Notes: generated by a model from the sequence alone, not told the origin. DNA of 64,000 nt from Hydrogenophaga sp. (GCF_019264445.1 NZ_JAHVAB010000084.1:89823-153822), one strand, 5' to 3'; shown: positions 1-9,867, counted from the stretch's first letter. Translations and numbers: made by a program.

Positions 1-3000
1 GCCGCGCGGAAGGCCGATTCGATCTCCGCGTTGTGCAGTTGGTGGGCACTGGCGGTTGGTGCCGCGTCGCCGCGCCTGCGCTCCAGCTCCCATGCGATGC
101 GGTCTTGCACCCACCGCTTGATGAAACCCAGGCCGCCGCGGCGCAGTTCAACGAGCTTGATGAGCAGCTTGTCTGCCGTCGAAAGGTAAGGGCGCACGGG
201 CAAAGGCGTGTCGAGCATCACCAGCAGTGCCACTTTCTCGCCCGCAGCTTCCAGCTGGCGCGCGATTTCGTAGGCGGTAATGCCACCACCCGAGAACCCG
301 CCCAACAGGTAGGGCCCTTTGGGTTGTACCTGCCGCATTTCGGCGATGTAGTCGGTTGCGGCTTCCACCAGGGTGTCGTGTGGCGCCTGATCGCCATACA
401 GGCCACGCGCCTGCAGTCCGTAGAAAGGCCGACCCACGCCAATCAGGCGCGCGAGGTGCCGAAGATTGAGCACGTTGCCGAACATGCCTGCCACCAGGAA
501 GAACGGGGTGCGTTCGCCTCCTTCGCCATCGTGCATCGCCACCAGATGCGTGAAGCGGCGTTTGGGGGCCGAGCTTGCCACGGGAGCGCCAGGTTCTCCA
601 TCGGTGGAGGTGTCGCCGATGCGCTCGCGAATCATGGCCGCGCACAACGCAATCGTTGGTGCCTCGAACAAAACGGAAATCGGGAATTCGACGCGGTACG
701 CCTTTTTGACCATCGCAAACAGCCGCACAGCGATCAGCGAGTGGCCGCCCAGGTCAAAGAAGCTGTCCTCAACGCCCACCTGGTTCACACCCAGCAACTC
801 TTCCCAGAACCCGACCAGCGTGCGCTCCACGTCGTTGCGCGGCTCCACATAGTCGCTGTCCAGATCGGGACGCTGGAATTTCTGACCCGAACCCGCTTCT
901 TCCGCCACGGCCTGTCCCGCTTGCTGGATGAGCGTCTCGAGCTTCATCGAAGACACCACGACTTGGGAAAGCCCCGTGCCCAGCACCCGCCCGAAGGCAT
1001 CAGCGCCTTCGTTGGGCAGGATGCCCTGCGAGATGTTGTGCTGCAGCTGTTCCTCAGCGGGTGACAGCTTGATGTGGGTGTCGGTGCGCCGAGCATCTTC
1101 AAAGACCAGCTCGCGCGCATCAATCCGGGTGTTGGAGGTGGCAAAGCCGCCTTCCTGCAGCCGTTTGATGGAGAAGCCGAGTACCTCTACGCAGACCTGG
1201 CCCTCTGCGTCGCACAGGGTTACATCGAAGACCGCGAAAGGGGCATCAGCGCGGTTGTCCTGTGCGTTGCGCACCCAGCTCACCAGGTGGGCGGGAAGCG
1301 CGCGATGGACCCGCACCTCGCGGTACGAGACCGGCACCCAGAGGTGGTCGGGGGCATAGCCTGCAATGAGTCGCATCGCCCAGCCTGTGGCCAGATCGAG
1401 CAGGGCAGGGTGGAGCAGGTAGCCTTCTTTGTCGATGTCTGCGTGAAATGCAGACGGCAGTTGAAGGCGTGCGACGCCCTCGTTGCGGCCGTATGCCACC
1501 GACTGAAGGACACGCCAGCGTGGCCCGAAATCGAGGTGTTCTTCCTGGGGAGAACGGAGACCTGCGGGGTCTTCCTCCCGGTGCTGCAGGCATCGGCCTG
1601 TGATGTCAGCGATGTCCAGGGCAGGTGCGACGGGCAATGGACCCGGTACCAGCGTCGCCTGCGCGTTGAGCTGGAAGCCCTGACGGCCTTCAAACAGGAC
1701 ATCGCTGCGGATTTCCAGGGCATAGCCCTCATCGCTGCGTTCAAGTCGTGTCCGCACGGAGCGGGTCTGCCCGTCATTGACTTCAAGTGGACGGAAAAAG
1801 TACAGGTCGCGTATGGTGAAGGGGCCTGTTTCCCCGTTGCCACGCAACGCCTGGGCCGACAACTCAAGATAGCCGGTGCCCGGCAGCAACGCCTGGCCGC
1901 TCGCGGTGCGGTGGCCGTCCAGAATCCACCGATCCTGTGTTTGCCATTGCGCCATGAACACACGGTGACCAGCAGCATCCAGGGTGGACTCGTCCAGCAG
2001 CGGGCTGCTGAGCGGTTGTCGTGGCGCCGGGGCCGCGTCACCCAGTCGGCTCGCCATGGCTTTTGCAGCCATGCCGACTTCGTTCCAGATGCCCCAGTCG
2101 ATGGCCTGCACGCGTGTGCGGTGACCAGCGCGGCTGTGCGCGTAGGCGTTGAGGTACTCGTTGGCGGCCACGTAGTCGACTTGACCCGCTGGCGCGGTGA
2201 CGGTACTGGTCGAGGAGAACAACACCATCTGGTCGATGCTGCCGTCGGGAAAGAGCTCGTGCAGGATCTGCATGCCATGCACTTTGGGTGCAAACACTTC
2301 CTCGACGGCGCCCGATGTTTTTGTCAACAGCGGACCGTCGTCCACCACACCGGCTGCGTGCACCACCATGTGTATGGCGCCAAAACGCTGGCGGGCGAGG
2401 GCTATCGCTGCCTGCATGTCCTTGATGTTGCACACGTCGGCCGCCACCACGAGCACCTCGGCGCCCAGAGCTTCGAGCCGACGCACCGCACGGATACGCA
2501 TTGCCTGTGCGCTGTGCCCATCCGCACTGCGCAGCAGGGCCTCCCATGTTTCGGTGGCAGGCAAAGGCTGGCGAGTGAGCAGTACCAGTCGCGCACGCTT
2601 CTCACGAGCCAGGCGTTCCGCCACCGTCAGGCCAATGCCGCCCAGACCGCCTGTGATGAAGCAGACGGTGCCGTTCGCGAGTTGCTGTAGCTCGGGATTG
2701 GCAGGCAACGCAAGAGGTGCGAAGCCCAGCTCAAACCGTTTTTCTCCGCGCAGGGCCGCCACACGGTTGCCAGGTTGCGCGAACAAGTCCTCCAGCACGC
2801 GGTCCGCCAGTGCTTCGATGGCTTCGGGCCGAGGCTTGGCTCGCCAGCCCTTTTCCACGACGGGCAACATGAGGTCCAGCACCGTGCAGGTGAGACCAGG
2901 CAGCTCTCGGGGCGCAACGCGCGCAGGACCCATCACCGTGGCCTTCTCAGGGTAAGGCAGTGGCTCGTCCCTGACGCGCACGGCGCCGGTGCTCAGCACC

Positions 3001-6000
3001 GTCAGGTGCAAAGGCTTGGGGAGGTTTTCCGCGACAAGCGCTTGCGACAGGAACAGGAGGCTGAAGAAACCCTGCTCAAGGTTGCGCTGAAAGAAATTGC
3101 TGCCTGGACGGAAGCGCTCGTCGCGCGTCACCAGCCAGCCATGCACGATCTGCTGCGGTACGCGGCCTGTGGCCATGAGATCTCGCATCAGGTCGTCGTA
3201 GCCTTCGCGGCCACGCTCGGGCGCCAGCAGGTACTCATCCTCGCTCACGCGGGCAAACACATCGCCTGCACGCACCAAGGTGACGCGGTGTCCAGCGGTT
3301 CGTAGGCGCGCCACAAGGCTTTCGGCCAGCCCCGCTTCATCCATGAAGAACAACCAGCTTTGCGGCGGTGTGCTTGCAAGATCCTGGGTGACGTCGAAAT
3401 CCACATCGGCCTGGCGTGGCCGCCAACGCGGCTGGTAACCCCATTGACCGATGTCGTCCGACCGGATCAGAGGCGCAGCGGTTGGCGTCGCGTGGCGTGC
3501 TTCGCCGGGTTCGATGAAGTAGGGCTTGCGCTGGAACGCATACGTAGGGAGTGGGACGCGATGACGGCGTGCCTCACCCCAGATCGGCTCCCAGTCGACC
3601 GCGACGCCGTTGGCCCAGAGCCTGCCCAAGGTGCCGAGGAACCAGACGTCGTCGGCAATGGCGTGCTCAGGATGTCGCAGGGAGTTGATGACCTGCGATG
3701 AGGGAACCCCGTTTGCCTGACTGAGCGAGCCCAGCGCTTTGCCGGGGCCGACCTCCAGGTAGACCCGTTTCGGGTTGGCCTGTGTCAGTGTGGCCAGGCA
3801 GTCCGAAAAATTGACCGTGTTGCGCAGATGACCGACCCAATAGAGGGGATCGGTGGCCTGCTGTGCACTCAGGGGCTTGCCATCGCGGTTGGAGATGATC
3901 TGCAGCTGCGGCGCGCTCAGGCGAATGCTTCGAAGATAGGCTTCGAATCGACCCAGAATGGGATCGAGCATCCGCGAATGGGCCGCAATGTCGATCTGGA
4001 CGCGCTGCGGCTCGATCTCGCGGGCGCGCAGCGTCGCCTCCAGCGCATCAAGCGCGTGCTGAGGGCCTGACACGACGCAGAGCTCAGGCGCGTTCACGCT
4101 GGCCATGTCCAGCTCGTCGCCGAGCAAGGCGCGCACCTCTGCCGCAGGTAGCGGCACACTGAGCATGCCGCCCATGGGCACGGTATCGAACAACTGCCCT
4201 CGCAACAACACGAGGCCGATGCAGTCTTCGAACGACATGACCCCCGCCAGACACGCCGCAGTGTTCTCACCCATGGAGTGGCCCACCAGCGCAGCCGGTT
4301 TCACACCCCAAGACATCCACAGCTGAGCCAGTGCGTATTCCACGATCATGATCAGCGGCAACTGCACCGAGGGCCGCTTGAGCCTGTCCACCGCATCGGC
4401 GTGGTGATGGGCCTCGGGAAGCCACAGTGAACGGATGTCGTAATCCAACGAGCGCTGCAAGACGTCGAGGCCGCGATCCATCCAGTCCTGGAATACCGGC
4501 TCCGTGGCATAGAGCTCGCGGGCCATGCCTGCATACTGCGCGCCCCCGCCCGGGAACATGAAGATGACCTCGGGGTCCTCGCCCAGGTGGCTGTGGGTGA
4601 ACACCCGTCGGGTATCTGTGCCTTCGAGGAGGGTTGCGGCCTCATCGTGCGTCGCAGCCACCAGCACGCGCCGGTGCTCAAATGCCCGACGACCTGCTTT
4701 GAGCGTGAACGCCACATCGGCGAGCGGCTGTTCGGGGTGCGAGCGCAAATGCGAGGCGAGCGCCTTGGCGTTTGCGTCCAGTGCGGCGCGCGAGCGCCCG
4801 GAGACGACCAGCAATTGAAATGGCCAGTCTGATGGATCCGAGGGCGCCACGACCGGGGCCTCTTCCAGGACCGCATGCGCGTTGGTGCCTCCGACGCCTA
4901 GCGAGTTCACACCAGCACGACGAGCTCCTTTATGGGACACCCATGGCCTGAGCGCATGGTTGACTTGAAAGGGGCTCGACTCGAAATCGATGGATGGGTT
5001 CGCTTGCTCGTACCCCAGGCTCGGGGGGATTTCCTGGTGCTTGAGCGCCAGTGCGACCTTGATCAGGCTCGCCACGCCTGCAGCGGTGTCGGTGTGACCG
5101 ATGTTGGTTTTGACAGAGCCAATGCGGCAGAAGCCGTTTTCGTTCGTCGTTTCGCGAAACGCCTGCGTCAGCGCGGCGACCTCAATCGGATCACCAAGGT
5201 AGGTGCCCGTGCCATGGCACTCCACGTAGTCAATGGTCTCGGCCGATACACCGGCCACGGCCTGCGCCTCGGCAATGGCTTTGGCTTGGCCGTCCACGCT
5301 GGGCGCTAGGTAGCCCGCTTTGGCCGCACCGTCGTTGTTGACGGCAGTGCCTTTGATGACTGCCCAGATGTGATCGCCATCGCGCAGTGCGTCTTCAAGC
5401 CGGCGCAACACCACGACGCCCGCTCCCGAGCCAAACACGGTGCCCTGCGCGCGATGATCGAAGGCATGGCAGTGACCATCCGGCGAGAGGATCTCCCCCT
5501 CCTGAAAAATATAGCCCCTGGCGTGTGGCAGCTCGATCGTCACGCCTCCAGCCAGTGCCATGTCGCATTCGCCACTCAGCAAAGCCTGACTTGCGTAATG
5601 CACGGCGACCAGTGACGTGGAACAAGCGGTCTGAATGTTGACGCTGGGTCCCTTGAGGTCAAAGATGTGACTGACTCTGGTCGAGAGAAAGTCCTTGTCA
5701 TTGCCCGTGTGGCGCAACAGGAACATGCCCGTATTGGCCACGAGATCCGGGTTTGAGCAGATATTGAAATAGAAATAGCTGCCCATACCGCAGCCGGCGT
5801 AAACCGCGATGGGTCCAGAGAAACTTTCTGGTGGATGCCCCGCACTTTCGAGTGCTTCCCATGCCACTTCCAGAAACTGGCGGTGTTGGGGATCCATGAT
5901 GGCCGCCTCCTTCGGACTGAAGCCGAAGAAGTCCGCATCGAAATGTTCGAAACCGTCCAGCACCGCCGCTGCAGGTACATAGTTTCGGTGGCGCATGCGC

Positions 6001-6167
6001 TCCGCGCTTTCGCCAGCGGCCAGCAACTCCGCCTCCGTGAGCTGGCGGATGGACTCGATGCCTTGGCGCAGGTTGGACCAGTAGGCTGTTGTGTTTGCTG
6101 CACCCGGAAGGTGAGCGGCCATACCCACGATGGCGATGTCATTCGATACGTCTGATCGCGTGTTCAC
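1..6167 (-). CDS. One-module type I polyketide synthase, KS-AT-KR-DH-ACP-TE (C-terminus cut by window edge)
   Basis: This is a multidomain enzyme that should load an acyl starter, extend it with a malonyl-type unit, reduce, dehydrate and release it. About 2055 residues are visible. The KS has Cys in TACSTS (about residue 181) plus both His motifs (ECHGTGT and NIGHTD). The AT has GHSMGE (Ser about 630). A KR structural half is followed by the nucleotide motif GGLGGIG (about 1170) and the catalytic YVAAN. The DH has HRTASGQALLP (His about 1418) and a later HPALLDLA. The ACP has GGHSL (Ser about 1809) and the thioesterase has GFSGGG (Ser about 1958). KR before DH is unusual, since the textbook order is DH then KR. 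There is no ER. The GTG start at 6167 follows an in-frame stop about 30 bases upstream and lacks a strong ribosome site. The gene lies 88 bp downstream of the EPS-type ATPase on the same strand. The product is unknown. Confidence 0.93.
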   Translation of the reverse strand, partial: MNTRSDVSNDIAIVGMAAHLPGAANTTAYWSNLRQGIESIRQLTEAELLAAGESAERMRHRNYVPAAAVLDGFEHFDADFFGFSPKEAAIMDPQHRQFLEVAWEALESAGHPPESFSGPIAVYAGCGMGSYFYFNICSNPDLVANTGMFLLRHTGNDKDFLSTRVSHIFDLKGPSVNIQTACSTSLVAVHYASQALLSGECDMALAGGVTIELPHARGYIFQEGEILSPDGHCHAFDHRAQGTVFGSGAGVVVLRRLEDALRDGDHIWAVIKGTAVNNDGAAKAGYLAPSVDGQAKAIAEAQAVAGVSAETIDYVECHGTGTYLGDPIEVAALTQAFRETTNENGFCRIGSVKTNIGHTDTAAGVASLIKVALALKHQEIPPSLGYEQANPSIDFESSPFQVNHALRPWVSHKGARRAGVNSLGVGGTNAHAVLEEAPVVAPSDPSDWPFQLLVVSGRSRAALDANAKALASHLRSHPEQPLADVAFTLKAGRRAFEHRRVLVAATHDEAATLLEGTDTRRVFTHSHLGEDPEVIFMFPGGGAQYAGMARELYATEPVFQDWMDRGLDVLQRSLDYDIRSLWLPEAHHHADAVDRLKRPSVQLPLIMIVEYALAQLWMSWGVKPAALVGHSMGENTAACLAGVMSFEDCIGLVLLRGQLFDTVPMGGMLSVPLPAAEVRALLGDELDMASVNAPELCVVSGPQHALDALEATLRAREIEPQRVQIDIAAHSRMLDPILGRFEAYLRSIRLSAPQLQIISNRDGKPLSAQQATDPLYWVGHLRNTVNFSDCLATLTQANPKRVYLEVGPGKALGSLSQANGVPSSQVINSLRHPEHAIADDVWFLGTLGRLWANGVAVDWEPIWGEARRHRVPLPTYAFQRKPYFIEPGEARHATPTAAPLIRSDDIGQWGYQPRWRPRQADVDFDVTQDLASTPPQSWLFFMDEAGLAESLVARLRTAGHRVTLVRAGDVFARVSEDEYLLAPERGREGYDDLMRDLMATGRVPQQIVHGWLVTRDERFRPGSNFFQRNLEQGFFSLLFLSQALVAENLPKPLHLTVLSTGAVRVRDEPLPYPEKATVMGPARVAPRELPGLTCTVLDLMLPVVEKGWRAKPRPEAIEALADRVLEDLFAQPGNRVAALRGEKRFELGFAPLALPANPELQQLANGTVCFITGGLGGIGLTVAERLAREKRARLVLLTRQPLPATETWEALLRSADGHSAQAMRIRAVRRLEALGAEVLVVAADVCNIKDMQAAIALARQRFGAIHMVVHAAGVVDDGPLLTKTSGAVEEVFAPKVHGMQILHELFPDGSIDQMVLFSSTSTVTAPAGQVDYVAANEYLNAYAHSRAGHRTRVQAIDWGIWNEVGMAAKAMASRLGDAAPAPRQPLSSPLLDESTLDAAGHRVFMAQWQTQDRWILDGHRTASGQALLPGTGYLELSAQALRGNGETGPFTIRDLYFFRPLEVNDGQTRSVRTRLERSDEGYALEIRSDVLFEGRQGFQLNAQATLVPGPLPVAPALDIADITGRCLQHREEDPAGLRSPQEEHLDFGPRWRVLQSVAYGRNEGVARLQLPSAFHADIDKEGYLLHPALLDLATGWAMRLIAGYAPDHLWVPVSYREVRVHRALPAHLVSWVRNAQDNRADAPFAVFDVTLCDAEGQVCVEVLGFSIKRLQEGGFATSNTRIDARELVFEDARRTDTHIKLSPAEEQLQHNISQGILPNEGADAFGRVLGTGLSQVVVSSMKLETLIQQAGQAVAEEAGSGQKFQRPDLDSDYVEPRNDVERTLVGFWEELLGVNQVGVEDSFFDLGGHSLIAVRLFAMVKKAYRVEFPISVLFEAPTIALCAAMIRERIGDTSTDGEPGAPVASSAPKRRFTHLVAMHDGEGGERTPFFLVAGMFGNVLNLRHLARLIGVGRPFYGLQARGLYGDQAPHDTLVEAATDYIAEMRQVQPKGPYLLGGFSGGGITAYEIARQLEAAGEKVALLVMLDTPLPVRPYLSTADKLLIKLVELRRGGLGFIKRWVQDRIAWELERRRGDAAPTASAHQLHNAEIESAFRA

Positions 6168-6255
6168 ACAGTTCTCACAGGCACGGTCACCCACTCATAC
6201 CCCCCATTGGGTGAGCGATTATGGCTCACTGGTTTGTTGTCCAGTGTGCGTTCAT

Positions 6256-7170
6256 TCACACTTTCGGGGGATCCGTGGGCGTCGAAAAGGAGCTGTCGCC
6301 AAAGTGGCTGTTTCCAAAGTGGCTGTTGCCCGATTGGCTGTTGCGGAAGTTGGTGTCACCCAGCACACCGAACTGACTGCGGTCATTGAGCACTTCGTCG
6401 ACCAGATGAACGTCGATCAATCGGGCCTCTGCAGCAAATCCATAAACGAGTGCCGTGTCGCAGAGGATGTTGATGCTTCGCGGGATGCCTTGCGCGGCCT
6501 TCGCGATTTTTGAAGTGGCCAAAGGCGTGAACAACTGACGCTCTCGGCCGGCGACCTTCAGCCGGTGGTCAATGTAGTCACCGACTTCCACCGAATTCAG
6601 CGGCGAAATATAGAAATCGGCGGCGACGCGCTGCGCGAACTGTTGCAGCTCAGGCCGTTTGAGCAGCGTGCGCAGCTGAGGCTGACCGACGAGGACCACT
6701 TGCAACAGCTGGTCTTTGTCAGCGTTGATATTGGAAAGCATGCGCAGCGACTCCATCGCTGCCGGATTGACGTTTTGTGCCTCGTCAACGATGAGGACCA
6801 CCCGGTTCTTCTTGCTGTATTCCGCGATCAGGAAACGTTGAAAGGCGTCGTAGCGCGCGACCGGCGATGTGCTTTCGTAGGGTTGACCGAAGGCCAGCAT
6901 GATCCACTCGGTGAGGTCGGCGAGATCGGGGTGGGTATTCGTCACCAGCCCGACCTTGACATCGTTCCCCAGCTCATTGAGCAGCCTGCGGATCAGGGTG
7001 GTCTTGCCGCACCCGATATCACCGCAGATGACGGTGAAGCCAGCCCTGTTGTGAATGGCGTACTGCAACATGGTGTAGGCCAGGGAATGGCGCTTTCCCA
7101 TGTAGAGGAAGTCGGGGTCTGGCTGGATGGAGAAGGGCTTTTCTTTCAAGCCGTAGAAGGATTCGTACAT
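6256..7170 (-). CDS. ExeA/GspA-like AAA ATPase of the PEP-CTERM/exopolysaccharide locus type
   Basis: The 304-residue protein begins MYESFYGLKEKPFSIQPDP, the start typical of the XrtA/PEP-CTERM-locus secretion ATPases related to ExeA. Walker A is GDIGCGKTTL (about residues 50-59) and Walker B is VVLIVDEAQNV. A sensor-like GQPQLR segment follows, then a C-terminal AAA lid region (IPRSINILCD). Its cellular role is not firmly known; family members sit in EPS loci and are thought to energise assembly or export. The last 35 residues are an odd Asn/Ser/Phe/Gly-rich tail with a five-residue period, outside the usual family fold. The gene is probably cotranscribed with the polyketide synthase downstream and divergent from the glycosyltransferase at 7386. 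No exosortase gene is visible in the window. Confidence 0.88.
   Translation of the reverse strand: MYESFYGLKEKPFSIQPDPDFLYMGKRHSLAYTMLQYAIHNRAGFTVICGDIGCGKTTLIRRLLNELGNDVKVGLVTNTHPDLADLTEWIMLAFGQPYESTSPVARYDAFQRFLIAEYSKKNRVVLIVDEAQNVNPAAMESLRMLSNINADKDQLLQVVLVGQPQLRTLLKRPELQQFAQRVAADFYISPLNSVEVGDYIDHRLKVAGRERQLFTPLATSKIAKAAQGIPRSINILCDTALVYGFAAEARLIDVHLVDEVLNDRSQFGVLGDTNFRNSQSGNSHFGNSHFGDSSFSTPTDPPKV
6295..6354 (-). repeat. Four imperfect 15-bp tandem repeats inside the ATPase gene
   Basis: Four units of 15 bp run head to tail (6295-6309, 6310-6324, 6325-6339, 6340-6354). The first two share 'ccaaagtggct', and the last two diverge. Because the unit is a multiple of three it encodes a five-residue repeat of the type SHFGN/SHFGD/SQSGN in the C-terminal tail of the ATPase, so copy-number change would keep the frame. 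Confidence 0.8.
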
Positions 7171-7385
7171 GTCGTGTGCGGTGGTGAATGCCGCAAATTC
7201 GGCAGCGATCGATAGGTTCCGCCAAAAGGGCCGGGAGGCAGCAAAACGAGGGGTTTGGTCGCTCGGTGAGGCGGATCGTCCAGCAAGCAGCCCCGCCTGT
7301 CCATCGATCCACTGTAAACATTATCGACTACGATCCCGCCACAAATCGCAACGGGCGGCGGCTGTGAATTCGATTGACTGTACTT

Positions 7386-8126
7386 ATGAACGATGTATGT
7401 GAAATATGTGGAGTGCCTGTCTCGCTGGGCGACCTGAACAGCCACGTCAGGCTGTTCACCGACCCCACGCTCAGAGCAGACGGAGCCTGGCTGCTCACGC
7501 TGAACACGGAAATGCTGGCTCGGGGCGTGCGCGAACCGGATTACTGGAATCTGGTCAAAAAGGCCGATGTCATCACGGCGGACGGGATGCCGCTGGTATG
7601 GGCGTCTCGAATCAAGTCCCCAAAGACGCCCATACCGGGCCGCACCACGGGTGTGGATCTTGTGGATGCGATCCTGCGCGGTGATGCCGTGGCGCCTTAC
7701 GCCGTGATTGGTGGGAAAAGCCCGCTAAAAACCATTGAGCGCTATGGGCGTGTGGCGGTGGAGGCCTGCAAGTACGTGTTTGATGGTCGCGTGGACATGT
7801 CCGCGGAGCAGCTTGACTTGTTTTGTCGCGAATTGAGCCTTCGTGAGGTGCAAGTGGTGTTCATTGCCTTGGGTGTACCCAAGCAGGATCAACTGGCTTT
7901 TGCGCTTCGCCAACGAATGCCGCGATTGATGCTGACCGGCATCGGCGGAACGTTCGAGATTCTCGGGCCAGAAGGCAGCCGAGCACCTCAGTGGATGCAA
8001 AAAACGGGCCTGGAGTGGGCGTTCCGCCTTTTCAACGAACCTGGGCGACTCTGGCGGCGTTATCTCATCCACTATCCCCGTGGCGTTTGGGCTTTGCTGA
8101 AGGATTGTGTGACCCTCGGGCGATGA
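7386..8126 (+). CDS. WecG/TagA/CpsF family glycosyltransferase (GT26)
   Basis: The 246-residue protein probably transfers a sugar from a UDP-sugar onto an undecaprenyl-linked acceptor at the cytoplasmic face of the membrane, an early step in polysaccharide repeat-unit assembly. Family signatures are present in order: GVPVSLGDLNSHV near the N-terminus, TLNTEML with ADGMPLVWASR (about residues 40-75), VFIALGVPKQDQ (about 160), and GIGGTFEILGPEG followed by RAPQWMQKTGLEWAFRL and RRYL at the C-terminus. The ATG at 7386 is chosen because the family starts close to GVPVS; a TTG at 7374 is a weak alternative. No clear ribosome site is visible. It is divergent from the ATPase gene. The exact sugar cannot be read from sequence. 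Confidence 0.9.
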   Translation: MNDVCEICGVPVSLGDLNSHVRLFTDPTLRADGAWLLTLNTEMLARGVREPDYWNLVKKADVITADGMPLVWASRIKSPKTPIPGRTTGVDLVDAILRGDAVAPYAVIGGKSPLKTIERYGRVAVEACKYVFDGRVDMSAEQLDLFCRELSLREVQVVFIALGVPKQDQLAFALRQRMPRLMLTGIGGTFEILGPEGSRAPQWMQKTGLEWAFRLFNEPGRLWRRYLIHYPRGVWALLKDCVTLGR

Positions 8127-8658
8127 GGGGCGGTGCAGGCCCTGGTGCCGAAAAGGGTGAGCCGTCGAATTCGGCTGATTCGTAAGCGGCCGCAACAATC
8201 GTATTTTGATCGGCGCGCTTTCTGCTAAGCGTTTTTGTACAGGACGATCCTCGCCCGCCGTCAGCCTCCCTGCAAGGGGCGGCCGCTTCCACGGACCACG
8301 TGGCGCTGCAGATTGCGCCTCTCGTCCGCATCGCTCACGCAACTTGTAACAAACGCCACCGAGACCGAATTTCGAGCCTCGATAATTGCGCCTTCGCATT
8401 GTGGATGTCGTGTGACCGTGTCGTTTGTCTCTGGTGTTTCAGGCTCAAAAAGCGTTGCGGGTATTGCATACCGCTCGAAGCTTGTGAGAGGCCGTTTGGC
8501 GGGTTCTCAGTGCTTTTGTAGCGCTGCATATCCCGTTCGTCGCCGTGACGTTATTCACGCTGACCGACCCTTGGAAACTCTCACCCATGGCGATTCACAG
8601 CGCCCCCTTTAATCGAAGTTCGCATCAAAGCCCAGTCGTTTCCAGCAGGTCACCTTCC
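8127..8658. other. 532-bp gap between glycosyltransferase and DUF1996 gene
   Basis: I see no convincing gene here. A GTG at 8545 is in frame with the DUF1996 gene, but the lipoprotein signal begins only at 8659, so this is probably a leader or promoter region. A weak 5-bp hairpin (agccg/cggct) lies near 8160-8176. No riboswitch motif was recognised. Confidence 0.4.
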
Positions 8659-9867
8659 ATGTCCAACCTCTCCCAACTTCGCACCCGCAGCTCGCAATTG
8701 GCCGCTGTATCGGTTCTTTTTTGCGGCGTCCTGTCCGCCTGCGGTGGTGGCGGCGGCGGTGACTCTGCCGCTGACCTTGAGGAAGCGCAGCGTGCTCGAA
8801 ATCGCACGCCCACAACGGCACCTGCAAAGACTCCCGTGACGGCACCGGCACCGGCACCGGCACCGGCACCGACTACTTCACCGGCACCTGCACCTGCACC
8901 TGCACCTGCACCGGCGCCTGCACCTGCACCTGCACCGGCTCCTGCACCGGCTCCTGCCTCAATGATGCCGACGGTCAATTCCGCCAGGATCCCAGCAAGC
9001 ACGGCAGGCGCCAGCGCCGAAAGAGTCAGCACGACGGGCGAACGGCCGGGCGCTGGCGATGGCACGGGCGCTTTCCGGACGGTTTGCGATTACAGCCACA
9101 TGGCTTTCGACGACCCGATCGTGTATCCGGGGCAGCCAGGCCGCTCGCATTTGCACACCTTCTTCGGTAACACGGGTGTGACCGGCAATTCAACCGCCGC
9201 AACGATCGCAAACTCTGGAAACTCAACGTGTCGCGGTGGCATCGTGAACCGCAGCTCGTATTGGGTGCCATCAATGATCGACACGCGTGACGGCACGCCG
9301 CTGAGACCTTCGGAATCACATTTCTATTACAAGACGGGCTACTACGGCGTGGTGCCAAGCTCTGTTCAAGTGTTGCCTGCAGGTCTTCGAATGATTGCAG
9401 GCGATGCGAAAAACACGACTTCGAGTGGTCCATTCGCCTACAGTTGCCACGGCGACAACATTGCTGCGCAGCAGGGCCCCGGTATCCCGAACTGCCCTGT
9501 GGGTTCTGAGGTCTGGCAACACATCTACTTCCCACAATGCTGGGACGGCGTGAACCTCGATTCGCCCGATCACAAGAGCCACATGGCATATCCGACGGCG
9601 GGTCGGGGTTGCCCTGCATCTCACCCGGTGCCGCTGCCTGAGATCACCTTCAACATTGTTTACCCGGTGACCGAGGCCAACGCACCTCTGCGCTGGCGCC
9701 TGTCCTCCGACAACTACGGTTCGAACCTCCCGGGAGGCTACTCCGCCCACGGGGACTGGTTCAACGGTTGGCGCGCAGACATCATGGACACATTCGTCCG
9801 GAATTGCGATCGCCCCGCCATGGACTGCGGATCGCACATGCTGGGCGACGGTCGGGTGATCTATTGA
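8659..9867 (+). CDS. DUF1996 lipoprotein with Ala-Pro linker
   Basis: The protein has 402 residues from this start. A lipoprotein signal peptide ends in the lipobox LSAC (Cys about residue 28) and is followed by a Gly run, so the protein should be exported and lipid-anchored. A linker of alternating Ala and Pro (about residues 55-100) separates the anchor from a C-terminal DUF1996 domain, with CDYSHMAFDDPIV, GRSHLHTFFGN, several paired Cys and a terminal CGSHMLGDGRVIY. DUF1996 is of unknown function; fungal members are secreted, and the conserved His residues suggest metal or carbohydrate contact (inference). I chose ATG 8659 over GTG 8545 because the signal peptide begins there. It lies between EPS genes and may act on the exported polymer, which is speculation. 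Confidence 0.85.
   Translation: MSNLSQLRTRSSQLAAVSVLFCGVLSACGGGGGGDSAADLEEAQRARNRTPTTAPAKTPVTAPAPAPAPAPTTSPAPAPAPAPAPAPAPAPAPAPAPAPASMMPTVNSARIPASTAGASAERVSTTGERPGAGDGTGAFRTVCDYSHMAFDDPIVYPGQPGRSHLHTFFGNTGVTGNSTAATIANSGNSTCRGGIVNRSSYWVPSMIDTRDGTPLRPSESHFYYKTGYYGVVPSSVQVLPAGLRMIAGDAKNTTSSGPFAYSCHGDNIAAQQGPGIPNCPVGSEVWQHIYFPQCWDGVNLDSPDHKSHMAYPTAGRGCPASHPVPLPEITFNIVYPVTEANAPLRWRLSSDNYGSNLPGGYSAHGDWFNGWRADIMDTFVRNCDRPAMDCGSHMLGDGRVIY
8841..8957 (+). repeat. Ala-Pro coding hexanucleotide repeat (gcaccg/gcacct)
   Basis: About 19 copies of a 6-bp unit (gcaccg or gcacct, with one interruption at actacttca) encode the alternating Ala-Pro linker. The mixture of gcaccg and gcacct blocks suggests repeated slippage. 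It is in frame, so copy-number change alters linker length without breaking the gene. Confidence 0.9.

Noticed and set aside
1074..2690. 538-codon plus-strand frame opposite the polyketide synthase
   Set aside because: The minus strand there carries clear KR and DH motifs; the plus frame has none.
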